A stretch of 64,000 bases of DNA from Hypoxylon rubiginosum (Eukaryota > Ascomycota > Sordariomycetes > Xylariales > Hypoxylaceae): positions 186,001-250,000 of the forward strand of contig CADCXA010000067.1 of the NCBI GenBank assembly GCA_902806565.1, in the 5' to 3' direction. Numbering within the stretch: position 1 is the stretch's first letter; each line of letters opens with the position of its first letter. Shown piece by piece: positions 56,689-64,000 of the stretch. Under the pieces are notes generated by a model, which saw nothing but the letters and a program-made list of their open reading frames with translations, ran no database searches and had not been told where the DNA came from. Made by a program: the position numbers and the translations under genes.

Positions 56689-58746
56689 ATGTGGCTCCTC
56701 AATGCTAAGACCACAAGGCTACATCAGTTCTTAGAAGCCGTAGCCCCGCCATATGCGATCCTATCCCATACGTGGGGGGATACTGAGGTTACCTTTGCCG
56801 ACATCCAAGGAGCCCAGCAGTCATACAAGCAGAAAGACGGATGGAAGAAAATCAAGCAGTGCTGCCGCCAGACTCTCCTGGATGGCTTCGAATACGTATG
56901 GATCGACACGTGTTGTATCGATAAGTCTAGTAGTGCCGAGCTTCAAGAGGCCATCAACTCTATGTTCCGGTGGTACCAAAGGTCACAGGTCTGCTACGCC
57001 TACCTGGTCGACGTAAAGCCTGGCGATGAACCGATGGCTGCAGACTCCAGCTTTAGGCGAACGCGATGGCTAAAAAGGGGTTGGACACTCCAAGAGCTAA
57101 TTGCGCCACGTCTGTTGATATTTTTTAATGCGGCTTGGGATGTGATGGGTACACGGTATCGTCTGCGGTCTGTGATATCGTCGATCACCGGTATTGGCGT
57201 ATCTATGTTCGAAGGCTCGCCTCTTAGTGCGTCTAGAGCTTTACGTGGCGCGAGCATCGCCCAGAAGATGTCTTGGGCTGCCGGACGATCAACAACTCGG
57301 CCGGAGGATATAGCGTACTGTTTGTTGGGGCTCTTTGATGTCAACATGCCCATGCTTTACGGCGAAGGAACAAAGGCTTTCACCAGGCTCCAAGAAGAGA
57401 TTATGAAAAGCTCCGACGACCAGTCGATCCTCGCCTGGGGTCTCGGAAAACCGCTGTCTGAACCTTGGGGCGCATCGCATGCGTTGGCTACTTCGCCAGA
57501 TGACTTCGCCGCGTGTTCTAATCTCATCTCTTTCGGGGCTGCCGAGCCCGGAGACTCGTTTACTATGACACAGCGAGGCCTCGAGCTGCATCTCCCAACG
57601 ATAGATTTGCGCCAAAACGGTGCGATATTGTACTGTCTCTTAAACTGCGCCGTTGCCGACCATACAGCAGATAGCAACGTTCGTATACTGGCACTACCAT
57701 TGCTGCAAAGTGACTTGGTTAACCTACAGCCTTCATATCAAAACAATGCATGGAACGATTCGAATATTTCGAAGACGGACGAATACACTCGCATGTCCCT
57801 GGCAATGCCTCTATGGGTTCCGATTCGTTCCTTGCGCGGACGGCAGAGAAAGACAGTGTACTTGCCTAGGTTGCGGTTATACAAGCCACTAGGTACCCAA
57901 TATGCGGTGGTGAATATGGGAATGGAGAGTATTGAGCTTCCTGCAGAATATTCCGTTGTTGGTAGTTGGCCCCCGGCCGTGGCTGGCGACGATTTGCTTC
58001 AATGTCCGTTTGAGCAGACAGCCCTGCCGTATGATGGATGTGCCATGATCCACATTGCTCGGGCCTTTCAGTCGGAGTTTATCCTCATCCTGGGATATAA
58101 TTATCGCTCCCTTAAGCCCCCTCAACCTCTAACCATCCCCGTACCCGAGCCTGATTGGCTCACCCGCACCCTCGATGTCGTGCGGTCAACCGCGGCAACG
58201 GTAGCGGGAATCGCCGTCGAAAATCTGGCAGGTGACTCGAAGTTGGCAGAGCTTGGTATTGACTCCCTGGCTAGCCTGGAGATGCTTCACCTGCTCCATG
58301 TAAGGATGGGTTTGCCCGTGTACACGGACAGTCTCCTCGGCTGTATCACCCTGGCAGATGTTGCGACAAATATAATGCGGCCCCCGACGGCACCCCCCGA
58401 CTCTGCGGAATACGATGACGCCTCTCGATGGACGCTTCGAAGAGGGATCGAGAATGTCGAGTTTTCTCTCACCGAAGTAGGACCGGGAGCGTCCCTGTTG
58501 GAATTTGTAGGAAAAACTGCAGCTTCCCGTGAGGAGTGGAAGGATTTGATGTTTAGGAAGCCTCGAGAGGTCAGGATGAACCACAAGCTGAAAGAGATCT
58601 ACGAGGCGGCCTTGGCGTTTGATTCAGATATGATGGCGAATGTGATGTTGGAGGCCGGCGTAGCCTCGAATAAGTTTGGTTTAAACTTGACACAATTAGC
58701 TGCAGATGGTCAGTCGTCGGCTGCATCTTCATGTAGGGCTAGCTAG
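56689..58746 (+). CDS. HET domain fused to an acyl-carrier-protein-like domain (685 aa)
   Basis: A single open exon. The N-terminus is the HET-E/vegetative-incompatibility type: MWLLNAKTTRLHQFL, YAILSHTWGD (23-31), FEYVWIDTCCIDKSSSAELQEAI (68-90), RGWTLQELIAP, and ARPEDIAYCLLGLFDVNMPMLYGEG-like text (STTRPEDIAYCLLGLF). About residues 495-570 read as a carrier-protein fold: WLTRTLDVVRSTAATVAGI, then LAELGIDSLASLEMLHLL with the phosphopantetheine-type serine at 526, then LLGCITLADVATNI. A C-terminal region of about 110 residues is unassigned. HET domains drive incompatibility cell death; ACP domains carry acyl chains in PKS or FAS. The fusion is unusual, and its meaning is unknown. Confidence 0.88.
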   Translation: MWLLNAKTTRLHQFLEAVAPPYAILSHTWGDTEVTFADIQGAQQSYKQKDGWKKIKQCCRQTLLDGFEYVWIDTCCIDKSSSAELQEAINSMFRWYQRSQVCYAYLVDVKPGDEPMAADSSFRRTRWLKRGWTLQELIAPRLLIFFNAAWDVMGTRYRLRSVISSITGIGVSMFEGSPLSASRALRGASIAQKMSWAAGRSTTRPEDIAYCLLGLFDVNMPMLYGEGTKAFTRLQEEIMKSSDDQSILAWGLGKPLSEPWGASHALATSPDDFAACSNLISFGAAEPGDSFTMTQRGLELHLPTIDLRQNGAILYCLLNCAVADHTADSNVRILALPLLQSDLVNLQPSYQNNAWNDSNISKTDEYTRMSLAMPLWVPIRSLRGRQRKTVYLPRLRLYKPLGTQYAVVNMGMESIELPAEYSVVGSWPPAVAGDDLLQCPFEQTALPYDGCAMIHIARAFQSEFILILGYNYRSLKPPQPLTIPVPEPDWLTRTLDVVRSTAATVAGIAVENLAGDSKLAELGIDSLASLEMLHLLHVRMGLPVYTDSLLGCITLADVATNIMRPPTAPPDSAEYDDASRWTLRRGIENVEFSLTEVGPGASLLEFVGKTAASREEWKDLMFRKPREVRMNHKLKEIYEAALAFDSDMMANVMLEAGVASNKFGLNLTQLAADGQSSAASSCRAS

Positions 58747-59259
58747 GATCACCAAGGATTGCCATGATTAGGGCCAACGAGTTCTTATGCGGAATCGCCT
58801 GGTCATTATCAAACTTGATGTGCTTGTAAATCGCTAGGGCTGCTGGGCTGCCATTCTTATGGGCTCGTGACCTTTGGCAAATATATACCTACCTACACGC
58901 TAGGTAGGATGTAGCCAGGTAGGTTCTTGTGTAATGGGACGTGGTTAGCCATGCTACCATGCTATGCACGACAATTAACCAGCTGGTCAGGTACCAGATT
59001 GCCCAGATTGCTTAGATTGCCAGAGCCAGATTTGGGATGAGGAAGGGGGGTGGGAATCTAGAAATCTTGGTTAGTTCGGCCCCGGATTGATTTTGGCTAT
59101 TCCGTACGAAGTGCGGTACGAATATACGACCTACAGCCACGAATCACGACTCGGTCCACGAGGTCCCCGGGGCTAGAGGGTCGTGGTTGGTGTTGGTGCT
59201 GTGGCGTACCAATGATGTGCACCAATGATGTGTAGTTCAGGGGGTGGGAACTGTAAATT

Positions 59260-59306
59260 TGGGAAAGCTTGGGAAAAGCTTGGGAAAGCTTGGGAAAGCT
59301 GGGGGA
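59260..59306 (+). repeat. Tandem TTGGGAAAGC repeat
   Basis: About four units, one with an extra A. Confidence 0.85.
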
Positions 59307-59759
59307 GGGGACACTGCCCCTGCGCCCCCCCGGCTCAGAGTCGCATTTGGGTCACTCTGGTCATTCCGGCTCATTCAGCCCGACCAACCATCTCTCCCCC
59401 TTTCCTGCCCTCCCCCCCAGCTTTGTCTCATCGTCTCATGTGATTTACAGACCGACAAAGTTTTTCTCTAGGTACGCTTACATGAGTCGAAAAGCTTGTC
59501 AGAATATATTTTCAGACCGCCTCCTGCAGTAAGGCGCTGTAAGGGATAAGTGTTTTCCAATCAGCAATTGCAATGGCACACCATCGACTACGTAAGTCTG
59601 CGCAAACTGGTGCAATTCAGGAGCGGCAGGATTGCTCTATTATGTATGTCTCCACACCGAGTACGAAAATTTTACCTTCTCCACGATCTTCAGCGGCCCA
59701 ACATCACAGGGCGAGCACGCCACATAAGGCACGCGAGACGCGGATCCATGATCCTTTAG

Positions 59760-59779
59760 CCCCCCCCCCCCCCCCCCCC
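59760..59779 (+). repeat. Homopolymer C20
   Basis: Read directly. Length in homopolymers of this kind is prone to sequencing error. Confidence 0.85.
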
Positions 59780-60233
59780 TAGGTGCCCGACAATTTGGAC
59801 CGGTCAAAGATACTATCCCTCATCGAGCCTACACCAATATGCTAACTGTTAACGAGGCTACAATAAGTTAGCCTCGGGTGCAAAATATTATGAGGGGTGG
59901 AGATGCCCGTCTGACTGTGCCCGCCTGCTTTGGTGCTTTGGTCGCAGCAACTGTTAGTTAATAACAGGTCTCTTTTTTGGTTCATGCGGAGAGATCCTAA
60001 AGGGGTGTATATTCTATATCCCATCCGGCATTCGTCCCTCCACCCGTAAATTCCGAATCTGAAGACTGAGGCTCCTTTCTACTGCTTCTACTCTTCGCGT
60101 CACGGTTCACCCTCCTCTTGCCCCTCGTGTCTGGCATACGAGCGCAGCATTTCGTCTGCTTAGGTACCAACGGAAAACATGTACGACTGCTAGCCCTTCT
60201 GTATAGCCGCTTCCCCGGAAAGAACATGTAACC

Positions 60234-61259
60234 ATGTCCTACAACTCGCACGAAGCTGAGCAGGTCGGCTACGCCTGCGCGGCATTGTCAGTCTTCATCC
60301 TATGTAGTCGGATAATCATCTCTCGATGGCGTCGCGAGCCTATCGACTTAAGTTTCTTCCTCGTCATCTTGTCCATGGTAGTTATCATCGGTAGAATTAT
60401 CACCAACAACTTCTACCTAGAATTTGGGACTACGATCGATGTCCTGCACAACCCGCACTTCTCCGAGAGTAACGACACCAGCCGCCTGAAAACCGGTAGC
60501 ATCCTGGTTCTTTTGGCTAGAGTACTACTTACTGGCGTTCTTTGGCTCCAGATCTGCCTTCTGCTGCTATTTTATTCTCGAATTACCTCTGGCATAACTT
60601 GGGCGGACCGTCTCACTAAAGTAGCTTGGATTACCGCGTTACTCACCTTCGTCGCCATTGTATTATCAACGTTTCTCGAATGCCATCCGATCGAATTATA
60701 CTGGCAGGTTGAGCCATCCCCGGGACACTGTGTCGAAGCCCACGTCCAATTGCTTCTTCAGGGCATCGCCAACATCGTCATCGATATCTTGCTTCTCACC
60801 ATCGCATATCCCTTGATCTGCTTAAGGAAACGAAGCCTGTCGGAGTATATCTCCCTATATACTCTGTTCGCCTTGGGCACATTCTGCATCGTCATCACGG
60901 TGATTAGGATTGTTTTGGTTTTAACCGAAGGCTCTTCTCAAACCACTCGCAGCCTATGGGCGTCGGTGCAGATGTTTGTCTCTTGCTTCGTAGCGAACGC
61001 GCCAACCATCTACGGCTCCCTACGTGTTGCACGCCGGAAGAGGTCTGGCCAACGAAGCGCACTCGGCTACGCTAGCGGTGATCCGTCGACGTCGATTCGA
61101 CCTTCACGCCCTGAAGGGGAATCTTGGATTAAGATGGACGAGGAGATTGCTCTAACATCGACCGAACCAAACACTCTTGTTGCCCCTCCTATAGCGATTC
61201 TGTACGGAACCGAGATAACTCCAGCGCCGCGCCCTCACCCGTCATTTCCTATGAGATGA
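60234..61259 (+). CDS. Fungal rhodopsin-fold 7-TM integral membrane protein (341 aa)
   Basis: A single exon beginning MSYNSHEAEQVGYACAAL. Seven hydrophobic helices are visible (AALSVFILCSRIIIS, FFLVILSMVVIIGRII, LLARVLLTGVLWLQICLLLL, VAWITALLTFVAIVLSTFL, LLQGIANIVIDILLLTIAYP, LFALGTFCIVITVIRIVLV, WASVQMFVSCFVANAPTIYG). The FLECHPIELYWQVEP loop and the IVIDILLLTIAYPLI segment fit the fungal rhodopsin/PTH11-like superfamily without CFEM. The cytosolic tail is Ser/Pro-rich. Function unknown. It converges on the FAD monooxygenase gene. Confidence 0.85.
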   Translation: MSYNSHEAEQVGYACAALSVFILCSRIIISRWRREPIDLSFFLVILSMVVIIGRIITNNFYLEFGTTIDVLHNPHFSESNDTSRLKTGSILVLLARVLLTGVLWLQICLLLLFYSRITSGITWADRLTKVAWITALLTFVAIVLSTFLECHPIELYWQVEPSPGHCVEAHVQLLLQGIANIVIDILLLTIAYPLICLRKRSLSEYISLYTLFALGTFCIVITVIRIVLVLTEGSSQTTRSLWASVQMFVSCFVANAPTIYGSLRVARRKRSGQRSALGYASGDPSTSIRPSRPEGESWIKMDEEIALTSTEPNTLVAPPIAILYGTEITPAPRPHPSFPMR

Positions 61260-61884
61260 GCGCCACCACCAAAGTACTAGGCGCGTCATCAGTCGGTTCA
61301 AAGATAGTGTTAGGCCGAGGAATATACAGGCCCAAGTGAATAATATTCTCTTAAACTCCCGGGGGCATTATTTGTTAGGCGCAATATTATCTACCTCTCG
61401 AAATATGCGCAATTGGCCCACCAAACGCGTAAGTCTAGCGGAGGGTTAACATTATATCAAATACTCGTTTACAAGAGGCTGACGTCATGATAGTGTCAAG
61501 TCAGATGAATGGCACGGCCAGTGGGAGCTCAAACGGGCAGCGTTTGACTTATTGCCAATGGTCTGAGAAAGTGGTTAACTTGCAAGCGAGTAACGACACA
61601 GGAGGCGCACATACATCTTGGGTCACGGCGTTAAGATGATTGGAAATGATAGAGACGCGGAACCAATTTTCCAATTAGATTTTTCTACTATTATTCAAGA
61701 TACCCCTGGTTATTGACAACGTTATAAGGGATGGATAGCTGATTAAAGGAACGCATTTACCTACGCAACACCATGAACTTGGCGTGAACCATAACTCCAT
61801 AAGAACAAGCCACAGCACTCTGTACGTGATTGAAAACCCCTTATTACTATTGTTTACGTCCTCCCTTGCCCAGATATATTGCAT
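61260..61884. other. Intergenic between convergent genes
   Basis: No gene or structured element seen. Confidence 0.4.
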
Positions 61885-63280
61885 TTATGCTCCCCTGCGG
61901 CCTAGTACCTTGTCGAATTCCTTCAAAGCACCTTCTACCATCCTCTCGATATCATTATCCCATATTTGGTGGAAACGTTTGCTAATCTCCGGCAAGAGCT
62001 TGTCGCCATCGCTACCTACCGCTTCGTCCTGCCAATGAAACAAAGCGCATGCCTCTCGAGTGGCCCCTATGAGCCATTGAGTACGGTCATATCTTACGCT
62101 ATTGTACGCTATCAGAGCGTCGTGGCACAAATCAACCTTGGTCTTCTGGTTCTGCCCGTTCGCTTTCATGCTGGCGGCTTCGAGGAGACTCGCTAGTACT
62201 AGTGCATCTTCTATACCAAAGCCTGCCCCAGAACCGAGATGAGGTCCAGCGGCGTGGGCTGCATCCCCGGCGATCGCCACGCTACCGTCGTGGTAATGAG
62301 GAGCCGGATTCTCAAACAGGTCGAAGATGGCCCACTTCTGTAGCTTCTCGGGTAGAAGGTCTACTATAGCTCTGACTTTCGGGTGCCACTCCGCGAAAGC
62401 TCGGATCGCGTCTGCCTTGGTTCCGGGGGCGGTATGTTTTCCGTCTTCGGTGTGCCAGGGGTCCGGGTCGCTGATGACGAGCAGCACGTTCAGGAACTGG
62501 TCGTTGGCGACTGGGTAGTTCATACAGTGCGCGTTCGGCCCGAGGTACATATACCTGTTCAGAGACCCGTTCCCGTTCGTCGTCCTCTCCGTGCCGAGAA
62601 CCTCTCGGGCTTTGTCCATAGGAACCAGTGCCCGGTAGCAGTACTTGTTCGTGTAGCTTGGATAGGAAGCCGGGTTGGATTCCCCTAGGATAAGTCGACG
62701 AACCCGCGAATTGATTCCATCGCAGCCGATAACTTCAAGTGGCAGTTAGCTTCCGAACAAGTTCTCCAAGCGACTTTAAGGGGCGCTGCGAGGAGGATTC
62801 ATTACCGAGGTCTGTTTCCTCGACCGTCCCATCTTTAAACCCTAGCGACACTTTGCCATCATCCCTTTGATGAACCGACGTTACCTCCTTGCCAAATTTG
62901 ACATTGGTTTGGGTAATCAGCTTAGACCACGCCTCCAGGAAATCGGAACGTCGACCCCCCTGAAAGGCATCAACTCCGATCAGCAGCCTTGCGACGACCT
63001 CATTCGTCCTGTACCCATCGACCCACGAGAAGTAATCCTCACCCTCGTTCGTGGTAGCCACCTGCTTGAAAATGCGGTACACTTCGGGGTCGACGACCTT
63101 TAAAGCTCGCTCCGCATTGGGGCTGAAGCCGATACCGGCCCCGATCTCTGTGAAGGCCGGAGCTCTTTCATACAGCGTATAGTTCACTCCGCGCTTCTGT
63201 AGGCCCAGCGCTAGGATAACCCCGGTGATACCTCCGCCGACTACAGCGACGTGGATATGACTTCCATTGCTCAATGCCAT
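61885..63280 (-). CDS. FAD-dependent monooxygenase, salicylate-hydroxylase-like (440 aa)
   Basis: Exons 63280-62806 and 62732-61885 flank a 73-bp intron (GTAATG/AAG) that rebuilds the DG motif VIGCDGINSRVRR. The N-terminus has the Rossmann GxGxxG (HVAVVGGGITGVILALGL) and an acidic FAD-ribose contact (YERAPAF). The GD motif is GSVAIAGDAAHAAGPHLGSG. Order and spacing are those of group A flavoprotein monooxygenases, closest in style to fungal salicylate/6-hydroxynicotinate hydroxylases. It would hydroxylate an aromatic acid using NAD(P)H. Cytosolic. The divergent reductase at the window edge could share its promoter. Confidence 0.92.
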
Positions 63281-63789
63281 TTTGATAGTTTAGTTATTCG
63301 GATTATACCGTGTGTTACGTAGAGAAGAACCTGTCTAGCTTGAGGACTCTGTCAAAAAGCAATTCATTGTACTAGGTTGGAGTTTTGGGGATCCGGTGCG
63401 TCGTTGGCATCCTCCTGCTCTTATGTATGGTGTGATGGATATTAGTAAGCTCGACTTACGGAATACAAGACTGGAACAGACGGTCTCTGTGCTCCCGGAC
63501 ACGTCTCAACCTCAACAATTACAATCAAAGAAAGCCAGTCTACTGGTTGCCTACGGGCCGCAATTGAGCCGCGGAATGATTTATAAGGTGCCGTTCCGTA
63601 CCTACATGCAGTTCCCACATCGGTACATCGCTCTCTTCGGTGTTGGTTGGGGTAGATGCGTCGGAACCCCGAGCGATATGGCGAGAGCCCACTCAGGCCC
63701 ATAACTACCCCTACATATCCATAATCAAATAAGAGTCCAACCTTCGCTTGTGCTACTGACCACAGGCCAACCTGAGACATTTAGAAATT
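63281..63789. promoter_or_regulatory. Divergent promoter region of monooxygenase and reductase genes
   Basis: 509 bp between divergent starts; no specific operator recognised. Confidence 0.4.
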
Positions 63790-64000
63790 ATGGGAGATAA
63801 CACTGGGCGTGCGAACGGGAAGGTCCTCGTAACAGGTAAGACATACATCAATCTTGGCCGTAAAAGAAGCTTCCTAACGAGTATCGCCTATTGCAGGAGG
63901 GAGCGGGTTCATCGCCTCCCACGTCATCGACGTGCTCTTAAATGACGGGTATGCTTTTCAAATCAACGAGTTGCCTCGGCTTGTCAGCTTACATGTCACA
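63790..64000 (+). CDS. NAD-dependent epimerase/reductase, 5' end only
   Basis: Exon 63790-63835, intron 63836-63896 (61 bp, GTAAGA, branch CCTAACG, CAG), then exon from 63897. Splicing yields MGDNTGRANGKVLVTG joined to GSGFIASHVIDVLLNDG, the TGxxGFIxxH dinucleotide-binding motif of extended short-chain dehydrogenases (3-beta-HSD, dihydroflavonol or aldehyde reductases). A GTATGC at 63949 probably starts a second intron; the rest lies outside the window. Substrate unknown. Confidence 0.82.

Larger units (their letters stand above)
58747..60233. other. Intergenic, low-complexity
   Basis: Contains ACCTACCTACACGCTAGGTAGG motifs at 58888-58909, a TTGGGAAAGC tandem at 59260-59306 and a run of twenty C at 59760-59779. 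No protein gene supportable. Confidence 0.45.

Overview
The window is nuclear DNA of a filamentous ascomycete (Pezizomycotina, probably a Sordariomycete). Genes carry short introns (about 50-180 bp) with GTNNGT donors, CTAAC/CTGAC branch sites and YAG acceptors. Protein families are typically mould-specific: HET-domain proteins, Zn2Cys6 regulator, UstYa/DUF3328 oxidase, 7-TM rhodopsin-fold proteins, ApsA/Num1. One extremely AT-rich block carries the C-to-T signature of repeat-induced point mutation (RIP).

Layout. 1-5 kb: a partial membrane protein, a possible papain-fold protein and a secreted Cys-rich protein. 5.9-10 kb: a secreted S28 serine peptidase and a HET protein. 11.4-27.5 kb: an accessory, catabolism-like stretch with a Zn2Cys6 regulator, an AtuA-DUF4387 fusion protein, a glutamine-synthetase-like ligase, two amino-acid/choline-type permeases (each carrying disabling lesions) and a proline iminopeptidase. 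27.9-38.3 kb: a small secondary-metabolite-like locus. It contains a UstYa-family gene split by a roughly 6-kb RIP-degraded insertion, a divergently transcribed small secreted peptide with a Kex2 site that could be a RiPP precursor, and a 7-TM rhodopsin-fold gene. 38.9-45 kb: a GNAT acetyltransferase, a second HET protein and the splicing factor Cwc24. 45.9-53 kb: a very large ApsA/Num1 cortical anchor with about thirty 26-residue coiled-coil repeats and a C-terminal PH domain. 54-64 kb: a short-chain dehydrogenase, a Cys-rich protein, a HET protein fused to an acyl-carrier-protein domain, a 7-TM protein, a salicylate-hydroxylase-like FAD monooxygenase and the start of a Rossmann-fold reductase.

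Main points for follow-up. (1) The UstYa gene pieces at 34996-34618 and 28610-27959 fit together in frame once the insertion and one copy of a 13-bp target-site duplication are discounted. The two duplication copies differ only at two CpA-to-TpA sites, the RIP signature. (2) The neighbouring divergent short peptide and UstYa suggest a dikaritin-like RiPP locus that was inactivated by the insertion. (3) The HET domain joined to an apparent ACP domain with a GxDSL motif at 56.7-58.7 kb is an unusual architecture. (4) Both tandem permeases carry lesions, which suggests a transport function being lost. Coordinates of introns were inferred by eye from splice signals and reading-frame continuity; no database search was possible.
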